In this document: positions 45,111 to 54,326 of the stretch, in pieces
How the letters are laid out: every line of letters begins with the position of its first letter
How positions within the stretch are numbered: position 1 is the first letter of the stretch
Origin: Treponema sp. UBA4267
Lineage (GTDB): Bacteria; Spirochaetota; Spirochaetia; Treponematales; Treponemataceae
Assembly (NCBI GenBank): GCA_002395155.1
Contig: DGWD01000042.1
Span: 62,001-126,000 of the forward strand
Length of the DNA: 64,000 nt
Reading direction: 5' to 3'
The notes under the pieces: generated by a model
Told to the model about the DNA's origin: nothing
The model's database searches: none
Seen by the model: the letters and a program-made list of their open reading frames with translations, nothing else
Made by a program: the position numbers and the translations under genes

Positions 45111-46549
45111 TACTCACTACTTCCTGAGAAATAAGATAATATCTTTTTGCTGTTTTCTGCTTCTGTAATTAAAACAACATGATCGTAAGCACAGATTTTA
45201 GTATTTCCATCAACAATTTGATATGTATCTGTATCACCTTTACGGTTCATTAAAACAAGGAAACTTCCTGGATTTGAGATTTCCTTTAAGGTTTTTCCAA
45301 GAATTTTAGACTTTTCTGAGATTTCACATTCTACAACCTCAAAATCGCCATTAGTAATTGTATGTATTTCTTTTACAGCCTTACCACGAAGATGGCTCAT
45401 GATGGAGTCAACAACTGCATCTCGTAGAGGAACAGAAACATCTACACCAAGTTTTGTAGCAATTTGACCAAAAACTGCACTAGAAACAAGGCTGATTGAC
45501 TGTTTTACTCCTAATGATTCCAAATATGCAGCCAAAACCATGTTCATTTCATGATTATGAGTAGCACAAATTGCCAAATCAAAATCTACAATGCCTTCTT
45601 CCCTCAAAAACGATTCATCTGATGCATCTGCACGAAGAACTCTGGCCTCTGGAAATTTTTCTGAAGCTTCTTTTGTAAGAATGTCATCTGTATCAACAAT
45701 AACAAAGTCCTGTGAACGTCTTGAAGAAAGCTGAAAAAGACGACCAAAACCTTTTTTCTCTGGCTTAATCAATTTTTCAGCAATAATATTTCCAATACGA
45801 CCTGCACCAATCAAAACAATCTTACGAATATCTTTTTGTTCAGAACCACACAAATCTAGCATGGCAGAAACGTCATTTTTGTCTAGCAAAACGCCCAGTG
45901 TATTTTCGGAAGTAATAATTGAACCACCAGAAGGAAGAGAAGTTTCTCCTTTCTTTTCAACATAAGTTACAAGGAATTTAAAATCAGTCTTAGAACGGAT
46001 ATCTTTTAATGCTATACCATCCAGAGCACTTTTTTCGGCTACAGTAAAACGAGCCAATACATAGTTGGAATTATCGAATGTAAGAATACTACCAACTGCA
46101 CCATTTTCAACAGCCTGAACAATAGCCTCAGCAGCTTCTACGTCCGGATGAATCATATAGTTAATTCCGTAAAGCGGACGTCTCTTTCCAGAAAAATTAA
46201 TGGAGTGTTTTTTTACGGCAGAAGCAGTATTTACATAATAAGCATAATTTCGAACGCGGGCAATTTTTAATACATCTGGATAAACTGCGTCTACTAGGGA
46301 ACAGGTAATCATGTTTACTTCATCAGAAGATGTAACACAAACCAAAGCATCTGCTTTTGCAATTCCTACATCTTCCAATGTATCAAGATTATTCCCGTCT
46401 GCACAAAGAACAGTACAATCCAACTGATTCGATGCATGGCGGATAATATTTTCATTATTGTCAATTATGGCAACTTGATTTTTTTCTGCGATTAAAAGCT
46501 TTGCAAGCTGAACCCCAGTAAAACCAGCCCCTACAATTACTATTCTCAT
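45110..46549 (-). CDS. trkA: Trk potassium uptake regulatory subunit
   Basis: The 479 aa peripheral subunit has two RCK units. Each begins with a Rossmann NAD-binding motif (IVIVGAGFTGVQLAKLL, then IVLIGAGRIGNIIAEKL) and is followed by a TrkA-C domain. It gates TrkH in response to nucleotides. The full double RCK architecture is present at normal length, and the stop is coupled to trkH. Confidence 0.94.
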   Translation of the reverse strand: MRIVIVGAGFTGVQLAKLLIAEKNQVAIIDNNENIIRHASNQLDCTVLCADGNNLDTLEDVGIAKADALVCVTSSDEVNMITCSLVDAVYPDVLKIARVRNYAYYVNTASAVKKHSINFSGKRRPLYGINYMIHPDVEAAEAIVQAVENGAVGSILTFDNSNYVLARFTVAEKSALDGIALKDIRSKTDFKFLVTYVEKKGETSLPSGGSIITSENTLGVLLDKNDVSAMLDLCGSEQKDIRKIVLIGAGRIGNIIAEKLIKPEKKGFGRLFQLSSRRSQDFVIVDTDDILTKEASEKFPEARVLRADASDESFLREEGIVDFDLAICATHNHEMNMVLAAYLESLGVKQSISLVSSAVFGQIATKLGVDVSVPLRDAVVDSIMSHLRGKAVKEIHTITNGDFEVVECEISEKSKILGKTLKEISNPGSFLVLMNRKGDTDTYQIVDGNTKICAYDHVVLITEAENSKKILSYFSGSSE

Positions 46550-46570
46550 AGGGGCATTATACTACTTTTT

Positions 46571-47203
46571 TTATTCCTGCGACAACTTAGACTTTTTATT
46601 TGAAGCAATAAATAAACCGGCATATACAGCAGCACATACAATGAGTGATGAAGCAGCTTCGACCATTTCGCTTACAATTCCAGCTCCAACTACTGCAAAA
46701 TAACCTGCACCGGTCATTCCAATTGAATCCAAAGCAGCACGCATATCTGCTCCATCAAAAATAAAGATACATCCGTATACCATCAATGTATGAGCAAAAG
46801 TTGCAACAAAACCTGTAACTGCAGCAGAAAGAGTTTTTGGCATACGAGGAATTAAGTTCAACACTCTCCACAATCCCCAGGCAACAAGACCAAGAAGCAT
46901 ACGTGGCAGTACAGAACACATAGGATTAACAAAAAGAGGATCAAGAATTCCACTTGGACTCATAGCAGCCTTAATCAAAGACATCATACCCATTACAAAA
47001 CCTGCAAAAAGTCCAGCTGGAAGACCTGCCATTGTTGCACACAAGATTACTGGAATCTGCAAAATTGTAATTGAAACTACAGGGCTAAAAGAAATAAAGC
47101 CAAGGTTTGTTAATGAAAGAACGATGATAAGTGCACTAAAAGCACCTGCTAAAGCCAATTTTCTATTACGTGTTAATGCTACACTTGTTGAATTATTATT
47201 CAT
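46571..47203 (-). CDS. ECF transporter S component, probably for pantothenate or a precursor
   Basis: The 210 aa membrane protein has six predicted helices and the ECF S-component pattern (LALAGAFSALIIVLS at the start; GLPAGLFAGFVMGMMSLI). S components bind a vitamin and dock on a shared energising module, which is not in this window. It lies 17 bases downstream of coaX on the same strand, which supports pantothenate as substrate, but this is inference from context. Confidence 0.82.
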   Translation of the reverse strand: MNNNSTSVALTRNRKLALAGAFSALIIVLSLTNLGFISFSPVVSITILQIPVILCATMAGLPAGLFAGFVMGMMSLIKAAMSPSGILDPLFVNPMCSVLPRMLLGLVAWGLWRVLNLIPRMPKTLSAAVTGFVATFAHTLMVYGCIFIFDGADMRAALDSIGMTGAGYFAVVGAGIVSEMVEAASSLIVCAAVYAGLFIASNKKSKLSQE

Positions 47204-47220
47204 TTGTATTTCCTTATAAA

Positions 47221-47988
47221 TTAATTTAATTCAATGGCGTGTTTTACGCCTAAAAGTACTAATTCTGGGACAATTTCATCAAATAGCTTGTAATCTGCAA
47301 AAAGCTTTGCAAATCCCCCTGTTCCCAGAATAAATGGTTTTTCACCCTTGAAAACTTTCTGCTGATACTGATAACAGATTTCTTTAATTGAACCTGCAGT
47401 TCCGTAGTACATACCAACTTGAATAGCTTCTGTAGTACTAGAACCATAAATCCCAAGAGGTTTAGCAATTTCTACAGAAGGAAGCTTAGCAGTTCCACTT
47501 GCAAGAGCATCAATAGAAATTTTTAGACCTGGAAGAATAGACCCACCAAGGAATTCGTTATCTGAAGAAATGAGTTCCAAAGTAGTAGCAGTACCCAAAT
47601 CAACTATTATTGTGTTACGATTTGGATGGATTGTAACTGCACCCATGGCGGCCGCAATCAGGTCAGCTCCAACTTCCTTTGGATTTGAATATTTAATTTT
47701 AAGACCAGTTTTAATTCCTGCCTGAACAAGCAATGGATCGTGCTTCAAATATTTTGAACAGGCGCTCATAAGAGAATAGTTCATTGCAGGGACGACGCTG
47801 CAAAGTCCAATTTTAGAGATTTCACGCCAGTCGAAGCCGTTTTCTTTTAAGACTGTACGAAAAAAAACTCCTATCTCATCTGAGCTAGAATGAATATTTG
47901 TTTCACGACGGAACTGTAAAACCAGTTTTTCTCCATCAAAAAGTCCACAAGTTGTAGAAGTGTTACCAATATCAATAGAAAGAATCAT
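47221..47988 (-). CDS. coaX: Type III pantothenate kinase
   Basis: CoaX phosphorylates pantothenate in the first step of CoA synthesis. The 255 aa ASKHA-fold enzyme starts with the phosphate loop SIDIGNTSTTCGLF and has VDLGTATTLELIS and GGSILPGLKIS, the typical three motifs. The first gene of a two-gene unit, it is followed by the ECF S component. Confidence 0.95.
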   Translation of the reverse strand: MILSIDIGNTSTTCGLFDGEKLVLQFRRETNIHSSSDEIGVFFRTVLKENGFDWREISKIGLCSVVPAMNYSLMSACSKYLKHDPLLVQAGIKTGLKIKYSNPKEVGADLIAAAMGAVTIHPNRNTIIVDLGTATTLELISSDNEFLGGSILPGLKISIDALASGTAKLPSVEIAKPLGIYGSSTTEAIQVGMYYGTAGSIKEICYQYQQKVFKGEKPFILGTGGFAKLFADYKLFDEIVPELVLLGVKHAIELN

Positions 47989-48136
47989 AAAAATTTAGTC
48001 GCCAGTTTTTTAGACATAGCAACCATAAAATAAAAAGATTAAATCGAACCAAACAGTGCGATTTTCATTTTGTGAGATTGAGGAAAATCCTCTTTAAAAT
48101 GTTAGATTAATTTTTCATTGTCATAAGTGCCTGTCC

Positions 48137-48232
48137 TCCGGGATCAAGTCTTTTTTAGAAGAGCTTTTAGTGTTTGAACTAATAAAGTTCAAGGGAATCA
48201 ATTCCACAAGGGTAACTGTTCTTGATTAAGAT
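48137..48232. other. Intergenic region with nested inverted repeats, possible structured RNA
   Basis: The 267 bp between coaX and the TIGR02757 gene hold no ORF. ATCAAG (48143-48148) and CTTGAT (48221-48226) enclose three smaller hairpins: TCTT/AGAAGA (48149-48162), TTGAAC/GTTCAA (48174-48192) and GGAA/TTCC (48194-48205). No tRNA T-loop or terminator T-run is seen. It could be a small RNA, a leader or chance. Confidence 0.3.
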
Positions 48233-48255
48233 ATTAGTGATTTGTGACAAAAGTG

Positions 48256-49107
48256 TCAAATTTTGTCATCGATTCCAAGTCCAAAGAGGGCAAAATCGGC
48301 ACGTGCTGGATCGCCTGGAAAAACCTCTTCCATTGCAGATGTAAGGAAAGAGGCCGTTTTACGACTGGCAGAGGCCTTTTGGGGAAGAAGACCAAGTCCT
48401 ACAGCTTCCTGCATAACGTGTACATCAAGGGGGATAAGGAGGTCGGCAGGCTTTACCCAAGTCCAGATTCCTATATCTACCGGAGAGTTTTGTCTGACCA
48501 TCCACCGCAAAAACATGTGTATTCTTTTATTTGCAGAATTTTTTCCTTTTGGAACAATTTTTGACTTTGGAAAGAGGGATGATAGATATTCAGCAGGATT
48601 TTTTGAATTGTTTGAGTGGTCTGTCCCCTCTGTGGGATCTGTCCCCCCTTGCATTTTTTTCTGAACGGCCTGGCCAAGAGAACCGTATTTTTTTACGATA
48701 TCAGCCAGTTCACCAAAAAAAACATGCATGTCATCATAAGAATAAAAACGATAGAATTTTTGGGGACCATGAGGGAATGTTGAAGCTCCGGCGAGAAGCC
48801 AATTTTCGATTGATTGAGGGGTCTGTCCCCTATCATCATTTTTTACCGGAGTCCCAGGGGTCTGTCCCCTCTTGTTTGCATTAAAACCATCTGCCTGAAT
48901 AAGTATTTCCTGAATTTTTGGAATAAACTGTTTTCTGCTTCCAAAAGCAAGCATAGCAGCTATAAAAGAAGAAAGTTCTACAGCTAGGGGTCCGTCCCCC
49001 TTTAAATCATACCAATATAAAAACTGACTTGGATCCTCTTTTATAAAATCTTTATTTTCATATTTATTGGCAAGATTGCGAAGTTTTTCTTTTAATTCGG
49101 GAGTCAT
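48256..49107 (-). CDS. TIGR02757/DUF2400 family protein, with repeat-derived inserts
   Basis: The 283 aa protein belongs to a conserved family of unknown function, recognisable from NKRIHMFLRWMVRQNSPVD, LLIPLDVHVMQEAVGLG and DFALFGLGI at the C-terminus. Two regions look inserted: KRGQTPGTPVKNDDRGQTP near 77-95 and a stretch near 155-170, both encoded by copies of the dispersed 14-15 bp palindrome (48616-48647, 48817-48870) plus one at 48986. The inserts fall in loops between conserved blocks. The next gene begins four bases upstream on the same strand. Confidence 0.85.
   Translation of the reverse strand: MTPELKEKLRNLANKYENKDFIKEDPSQFLYWYDLKGDGPLAVELSSFIAAMLAFGSRKQFIPKIQEILIQADGFNANKRGQTPGTPVKNDDRGQTPQSIENWLLAGASTFPHGPQKFYRFYSYDDMHVFFGELADIVKKYGSLGQAVQKKMQGGTDPTEGTDHSNNSKNPAEYLSSLFPKSKIVPKGKNSANKRIHMFLRWMVRQNSPVDIGIWTWVKPADLLIPLDVHVMQEAVGLGLLPQKASASRKTASFLTSAMEEVFPGDPARADFALFGLGIDDKI
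48616..49000. repeat. Cluster of five dispersed palindromic motifs in the TIGR02757 gene
   Basis: Copies at 48616-48629, 48632-48647, 48817-48831, 48856-48870 and 48986-49000, variants of AGGGGTCTGTCCCCT. The pair at 48817 and 48856 is identical. All lie within one reading frame and do not break it. Confidence 0.75.
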
Positions 49108-49110
49108 ATT

Positions 49111-49818
49111 TTACAAACGATGATCGGTTTTAAATTCGTGACGAATAATTTTCCAGGCAAAAAGATCAAGTAAAGCTACGTAGATATAGAAGAACCATCT
49201 GTATCCAATTACCGCAACTTGATCTGAAAGCAAGAAATCATAGCAACCGTGTATTAACATTGGAATTGCGAGGGAAAACAAAAGTAATATCAGTTTGAGA
49301 AATTCTCTATTATCCAATTCCTGAGTTTTAGCACGACTTAGGAAAAAGCCCATAAATACACCAAAAGTAGTATGGCCAGGAATAGCAAAAATTGCACGAC
49401 CAATAGAAACACCAGTTCCAAAATTTACAACATACAAAATATTTTCCAGAGCAGCAAAACCTAATGAAGCAGTAGTTGCATAAACAATTCCATCATATCG
49501 ATAATCAAAATTGTTATTTCTCCAGACCAGAATCATAAGAACAAGCCATTTAGATAGTTCTTCTACAAGAGCCACTCCAAACGTATTTTCCATAAAGGCA
49601 TACTTTACACTTTCAATATCATAAAAAGCCTGGATAAAGGAGATTGCAAATCTTTCAACCACTGCACATGGAATAGAAAAAACAGCACCCCAAAGCAGTA
49701 CTTTTAAGACAAAACCAAAAGGTTCTCTTTCAACCTTATCGAGCCCATAAATATATTTGAAAATTAAAAAAACAGGCAAAAGTGCCGGTATCAAAATGAA
49801 ATATAAAATATATCGCAT
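49111..49818 (-). CDS. PrsW-family intramembrane protease
   Basis: PrsW proteases cleave membrane-bound regulators such as anti-sigma factors. The 235 aa multi-pass protein has the family motifs ALVEELSKWLVL (Glu-Glu), FAALENILY, GHTTFGVFMGF and LIHGCYDF. I chose the ATG at 49818 rather than a TTG six codons upstream. TATAAT lies six bases before the ATG, so the transcript may be almost leaderless. The substrate is unknown. Confidence 0.85.
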   Translation of the reverse strand: MRYILYFILIPALLPVFLIFKYIYGLDKVEREPFGFVLKVLLWGAVFSIPCAVVERFAISFIQAFYDIESVKYAFMENTFGVALVEELSKWLVLMILVWRNNNFDYRYDGIVYATTASLGFAALENILYVVNFGTGVSIGRAIFAIPGHTTFGVFMGFFLSRAKTQELDNREFLKLILLLFSLAIPMLIHGCYDFLLSDQVAVIGYRWFFYIYVALLDLFAWKIIRHEFKTDHRL

Positions 49819-49840
49819 AAGAAAATTATAACACAAACAA

Positions 49841-49868
49841 AAAAAAGACGCCCTGAAAAGAGCGTCTT
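49841..49868 (-). terminator. Rho-independent terminator of the ammonia-lyase gene
   Basis: AAGACGC (49845-49851) / GCGTCTT (49862-49868) with T-run on the minus strand, 20 bases after the lyase stop. It marks the left border of the polyene region. Confidence 0.87.
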
Positions 49869-49888
49869 TCTTAGCCTAAAAAATATAA

Positions 49889-51463
49889 TTAAGCAAACAA
49901 GTCTGTAGATTTAAGCCATTCTGCAACTGCAGTAGCTTCTTTATCAAGTACTCTATCATCTTCAACGAAAGCAGACATTTTACGAACTTCGTCATGAACT
50001 TTCTTTGTAAATGGTGCAAAATCATCATAACCAGCAAGGTCAACAGCCTGCATTGCAGCGAGCATATGTGTACCATACTGGAGATAAAGAAGATCTATCT
50101 GTTCTGCAAGTTTACGAGCCGAAATTGTACCCATTGAAACTTTATCCTGATTTAATGCTTCTGTTGGCTGTGAAGTCAAAGAAATTGGGAAACAGTAGCT
50201 CATAATTTCACCACGAATAGCTGAAATTGTAATCTGAGCAGCCTTGAAACCTAAGCGAAGACCTGCACGTGGATGATCAGCTGGGGTGAATGGAATGAGG
50301 TTTTCTGTAAGACCATTGAATTTTCCATCAATGATAACTTCTGCCTGTTTGTCAGAAAGATCTGCAATATTTGCCAAAGCTGTTCTTAAATAATCACAAG
50401 CGGCACAAATGTGTCCACCGTAGAAGTTACCTGTGTTGTAAAGACGTCCAGCATCAATATCAACAAGTGGGTTATCGTTTGCAGAGTTTAATTCTTCTGT
50501 AATAAGGTCACGGGCAAAACGTAATGTGTCACGATATACACCAGTAATCTGTGGAGCACAACGGATTGAATAGCGGTCCTGGATTTTGTTTGTCTGAGCA
50601 ATGAATTTCTTTCCATCAAGTTTTTCAATCTGATTCTTAAGGAATTCTTCATAACGCCATACACGTTTTGAATCCTTAATGATGTTGTATACATAAGCTG
50701 CAGAATCAATCTGTCCCTTATGATTTTTGATTTCACTTACTTTTGCAACAAAAGGAGTATCTTTACCACGTGTGATTTCTGAAGTAACAGCTGTAAGGAA
50801 GTCTGAAATTTTTGCGAGGCGTTCTGCCTTTTTCCATGCAAGAGAAGCAACTGCTGTCATTACAGAAGTTCCGTTCATAATTGCCAGACCTTCTTTTGCT
50901 TCGATTGGAAGAGGTTTGATTCCTTCTGCATTGAATGCTTCCATTGTTGGAACAATCTTACCCTTGTAGTAAACTTCGCGGTCACCCTGAATAGCTGCTG
51001 CAAGATATGAAAGTGGTGTTAAGTCTCCAGAAGCACCAACTGAACCAAGCTGAGGAATTACAGGAATAATATCTTTATTCAACATTGTAAGCATCATCTT
51101 TGCAAGTTCTGGACGAATTGCTGAATGTCCACCTTTTACATTTCCGTTCAAACGAGCAAGAACAACGGCACGACCTGTATCATGATCAAACTTTGGACCA
51201 AGTCCAATTCCGTGATAAATACAAATATCACGCTGAAGTTCACCAGCCTTATCAACACTAATCTGATTGTGACATGAATCACCAAAATCAGTTGTTACAC
51301 CGTATGTTGGTACACCTGTTGCAATGTAGTCTTCCAAAAATTTGCGGGATTTTTCCATTCTATCCCAGAATTCTTTGTCTGTTGGAAGTTGTACTTCTTC
51401 TTTCTTGTAAACAACATCACAAACGTCTTCAATTGTAAGGTCCTGACCTTTAATTGTTTTCAT
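49889..51463 (-). CDS. MIO-type aromatic amino acid ammonia-lyase (TAL/PAL-like, HAL family)
   Basis: This enzyme removes ammonia from an amino acid using the MIO prosthetic group formed from Ala144-Ser145-Gly146 (GSVGASGDLTPLSYLA). Tyr54 in YGVTTDFG is the catalytic lid Tyr. The selectivity pair equivalent to Ser-His of histidase or His-Leu of Rhodobacter TAL is Tyr83-His84. At residues 438-445 the sequence is NQDKVSMG, as in PAL/TAL enzymes (NQDxxSxG), and lacks the extra Glu of histidase NQEDHVSMG. No other histidine-utilisation genes are nearby. Product would be 4-coumarate or cinnamate if so. The 524 aa length is typical. Confidence 0.85.
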   Translation of the reverse strand: MKTIKGQDLTIEDVCDVVYKKEEVQLPTDKEFWDRMEKSRKFLEDYIATGVPTYGVTTDFGDSCHNQISVDKAGELQRDICIYHGIGLGPKFDHDTGRAVVLARLNGNVKGGHSAIRPELAKMMLTMLNKDIIPVIPQLGSVGASGDLTPLSYLAAAIQGDREVYYKGKIVPTMEAFNAEGIKPLPIEAKEGLAIMNGTSVMTAVASLAWKKAERLAKISDFLTAVTSEITRGKDTPFVAKVSEIKNHKGQIDSAAYVYNIIKDSKRVWRYEEFLKNQIEKLDGKKFIAQTNKIQDRYSIRCAPQITGVYRDTLRFARDLITEELNSANDNPLVDIDAGRLYNTGNFYGGHICAACDYLRTALANIADLSDKQAEVIIDGKFNGLTENLIPFTPADHPRAGLRLGFKAAQITISAIRGEIMSYCFPISLTSQPTEALNQDKVSMGTISARKLAEQIDLLYLQYGTHMLAAMQAVDLAGYDDFAPFTKKVHDEVRKMSAFVEDDRVLDKEATAVAEWLKSTDLFA

Positions 51464-51531
51464 AAAAAATAACCTCTATAAATCTAAAATAGAGAGACTC
51501 TCCGGCCTAACTATTTTTTAAAATACTTTTT

Positions 51532-53013
51532 TTAACCGATTAATGGTTTCTGTTTTTTTGCAACTGGTTCACAAGTAACCATTACACCAAGCTTTTTGAA
51601 AATCTTACGATCAACTTCGCTCAGCATTACTGTTGTATGAACCTGACAGCCTTTAAACTGTGGTAACTGTTCAAGTGCTTTTTTGCAGTTTTCATCTGTA
51701 TTACTTAACATCGAAAGTGCAACCAGAACTTCATCAGTATGAAGTCGTGGGTTATTACCTGCAAGATATGTTACCTTCATCTTCTGAATTGGCTCTATCA
51801 TTTCTTTTGGAATAAGTTTTACCTTATGATCAATTCCAGCAAGATGTTTTGTTGCGTTCAAAATCAAAGCAGCACTGGTTCCCAATAAATCTGAAGTTTC
51901 AGAAGTAATAATTGTGCCATCTGCCAGTTCGATTGCAGCAGAATGAACTCCAGATTTTTTACAGCGTTCCTTAGCAGCTACAGTTACCTTTCTGTCATCT
52001 GTTGTAACGCCAGTCTGTTTCATTACTATTTCAATTTTATCAACTTCTTCCTCTGTTCCATTTCCATCAACCAGACGATTCAAAGCTTCATAATAACGGC
52101 GGATAATTTCCTGTTTACTGGCTTCTGCACATGCCTCATCATCATAAATACAGAAACCTGCCATATTAACACCCATATCAGTTGGTGATTTATATGGATT
52201 GCTTCCGTAAATGCCTTTAAAAATTGCATCAAGTACAGGGAAGATTTCTATATCACGATTGTAATTTACAGTTGTTTTTCCATAAGCTTCGAGATGCCAT
52301 GGATCAATCATGTTTACATCATTTAAATCTGCAGTTGCTGCTTCATAAGCAAGATTTACAGGATGTTTTAAAGGAAGATTCCAGATTGGGAAAGTTTCAA
52401 ACTTAGCGTATCCGGCTTTTACTCCACGTTTATTTTCATGATAAAGCTGACTTAGACAAGTTGCCATTTTTCCAGACCCTGGACCAGGTGCTGTAATGAC
52501 AACTAAAGGTCTACTTGTTTCGATATAATCATTCTTTCCATATCCTTCATCACTATCAATAAGCTTTACATTTGAAGGATAACCAGGGATTGTATAATGA
52601 TAATAAGTCTTAATGTTCATTTTCTTAAGCTTATTACGGAATATTTTGGCAGCTTCCTGACCGGTATAATGTGTAATTACAATACTGCCTACCATTAATC
52701 CGCGTTTCTGGAATTCGTCACGGAGACGGAGTACATCCTTATCATAAGTAATTCCAAGATCGCCACGAACTTTATTTTTTTCAATATCAACAGCAGAAAT
52801 TACAATTACTATTTCAGCAACGTCTGCAAGCTGGAGTAACATTTGTAATTTGCTATCTGGATGAAAGCCTGGAAGTACACGAGATGCATGGTAGTCATCA
52901 AAAAGTTTTCCACCAAATTCCAAATATAGTTTGTCACCAAACTGAGCGATTCGTTCTTTTATATGCTCAGATTGGATTTTTAAGTATTTATCATTATCAA
53001 AACCATTCTTCAT
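51532..53013 (-). CDS. DUF1846 (UPF0371) family protein
   Basis: The 493 aa protein belongs to a conserved family of unknown function found in firmicutes and some spirochaetes. Distinctive features are FDDYHASRVLPGFHPDSK near residue 40, the loop TAPGPGSGKMATCLSQLYHE near 173-192, which resembles a P-loop, and ISSTSDLLG-like region TSETSDLLGTSAALILNA. It is cytoplasmic. It lies between the PLP decarboxylase and the ammonia-lyase gene, with 68 bp before the lyase. Function not known. Confidence 0.85.
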   Translation of the reverse strand: MKNGFDNDKYLKIQSEHIKERIAQFGDKLYLEFGGKLFDDYHASRVLPGFHPDSKLQMLLQLADVAEIVIVISAVDIEKNKVRGDLGITYDKDVLRLRDEFQKRGLMVGSIVITHYTGQEAAKIFRNKLKKMNIKTYYHYTIPGYPSNVKLIDSDEGYGKNDYIETSRPLVVITAPGPGSGKMATCLSQLYHENKRGVKAGYAKFETFPIWNLPLKHPVNLAYEAATADLNDVNMIDPWHLEAYGKTTVNYNRDIEIFPVLDAIFKGIYGSNPYKSPTDMGVNMAGFCIYDDEACAEASKQEIIRRYYEALNRLVDGNGTEEEVDKIEIVMKQTGVTTDDRKVTVAAKERCKKSGVHSAAIELADGTIITSETSDLLGTSAALILNATKHLAGIDHKVKLIPKEMIEPIQKMKVTYLAGNNPRLHTDEVLVALSMLSNTDENCKKALEQLPQFKGCQVHTTVMLSEVDRKIFKKLGVMVTCEPVAKKQKPLIG

Positions 53014-53095
53014 GAAGATTTATTTTAGTGTTTTTTTATGAGTTCATCAACGCTATGAAAAAACACTGCTCTTATCGAAGAAACGTTAAAAAATT

Positions 53096-53140
53096 AAGGG
53101 GACAGACATGCTCTTACACTCTAAAGTGTCTGCCCCCTTT
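53096..53140 (-). terminator. Long hairpin built from the dispersed motif, possible terminator of the decarboxylase
   Basis: AAGGGGACAGACA (53096-53108) pairs with TGTCTGCCCCCTT (53127-53139), with a small ACACT/AGTGT hairpin inside. On the minus strand it is followed by TTAATTTTTTAA. The arms contain the same GGGGACAGAC core as the intragenic repeats. Confidence 0.6.
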
Positions 53141-53156
53141 TCTTTATCAATTTATC

Positions 53157-54326
53157 TTACATAAAATAAGTTTTTATTGGTGGAAATCCATTAAATGCAA
53201 CAGAAGCATATGTTGATGTATAAGCCCCTGTTGAAAGCCAATAAAGTTTATCTCCAGCCTTCAACGAAATTGGAAGCTTGTATTTTGCATCTTCATACAT
53301 AATGTCCATACTGTCACAGGTTGGACCGGCAATAATTACAACACCTTCTTTTTCACCTGGTGCATCTCGGCTTGTAACTACAGGGTACTTAATTGACTCA
53401 TCCAAAGTTTCTATCAAACCATTAAATTTTCCTGCATCAACATAAACCCAGCGGGCAAGTGCAGTATTGTTTTTTCTGGATGTAAGAATTACTTCACTTG
53501 TCAGAATTCCTGAATCACCAACTAAAGAACGACCTGGTTCAAGAATAATTTCTGGAATTTCGTCTCCAAAGTCTTCCTGGATATAACGGGTGATTTCTGA
53601 TGCATATTCCTGAAGCGAGTTTGTAGGTTCAATATAGCTAGCAGGAAAACCACCACCCATATTAATCATAGAAAGGCGGATTCCTTCTTCTTCCTCAAGT
53701 GATGTAAAAAGATATTTTACCTTTGCGATGGCATCATTCCACTGTCCAATATCACGCTGCTGACTTCCAACATGGAAACTAATTCCATAAGGTGTAAGAC
53801 CAAGATCCCGAGCAAGTACAAGTAAATCATAAGCCATATCTGGATGGCATCCAAATTTACGGGAAAGTGGCCAGTCTGCACTAACAGAATTTTCTACAAG
53901 AATACGAACATAAATACGACTTCCAGGTGCATTTTCTGCAATTGCTTTAAGGTCATCCTTACTGTCTGTAGCAAACATGCGGACACCCTTATCATAAAAA
54001 TACTTGATATCCTTTGCCTTTTTGATTGTATTTCCGTATGAAAGTCTATCAGGGGAAACATCAAACTTAGAAATCATATCCAGTTCATAACGTGATGCTA
54101 TATCAAAACATGATCCCATTTCTGCAAGCATCTTTAAAACAGGCTCACCAGGATTTGACTTCATTGCATAGTAAATTCTTGCATACGGAAAAGAATCTCT
54201 AAGCCTGATAAAGTTGTTTTTAATTGTGTTTAGATTGATTACGATATTTGGAGTTTCCAAATCCTTAGAAAAATCGAGAAAACGTTGCCAGTCCTTATCG
54301 CTGACATAATCGCTACGATTAAACAT
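53157..54326 (-). CDS. PLP-dependent ornithine/lysine decarboxylase-like enzyme (group IV, alanine-racemase fold)
   Basis: The 389 aa protein resembles eukaryotic-type ornithine decarboxylase. PLP Lys is in IYYAMKSNPGEPVL (residue near 56), SFHVGSQQRD and INMGGGFPA bind phosphate, EPGRSLVGDSG follows, and the catalytic Cys is in GPTCDSMD. This suggests decarboxylation of ornithine or lysine to a polyamine, though diaminopimelate or carboxynorspermidine decarboxylation cannot be excluded. It has its own 130 bp leader and is separated from the polyene genes by a terminator. Confidence 0.88.
   Translation of the reverse strand: MFNRSDYVSDKDWQRFLDFSKDLETPNIVINLNTIKNNFIRLRDSFPYARIYYAMKSNPGEPVLKMLAEMGSCFDIASRYELDMISKFDVSPDRLSYGNTIKKAKDIKYFYDKGVRMFATDSKDDLKAIAENAPGSRIYVRILVENSVSADWPLSRKFGCHPDMAYDLLVLARDLGLTPYGISFHVGSQQRDIGQWNDAIAKVKYLFTSLEEEEGIRLSMINMGGGFPASYIEPTNSLQEYASEITRYIQEDFGDEIPEIILEPGRSLVGDSGILTSEVILTSRKNNTALARWVYVDAGKFNGLIETLDESIKYPVVTSRDAPGEKEGVVIIAGPTCDSMDIMYEDAKYKLPISLKAGDKLYWLSTGAYTSTYASVAFNGFPPIKTYFM

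Noticed and set aside
48143..48226. tRNA gene
   Set aside because: The outline of a closing stem with three hairpins is present, but there is no T-loop GTTCRA motif, no proper 7 bp acceptor and no anticodon-arm geometry.
48263..48884. Plus-strand ORFs opposite the TIGR02757 gene
   Set aside because: They are antisense shadows with low-complexity translations and no recognisable domain, while the minus-strand gene has clear conserved blocks.
49889..51463. Histidine ammonia-lyase for histidine catabolism
   Set aside because: The histidase-specific Glu is absent and no other hut genes are present, although substrate is not settled.
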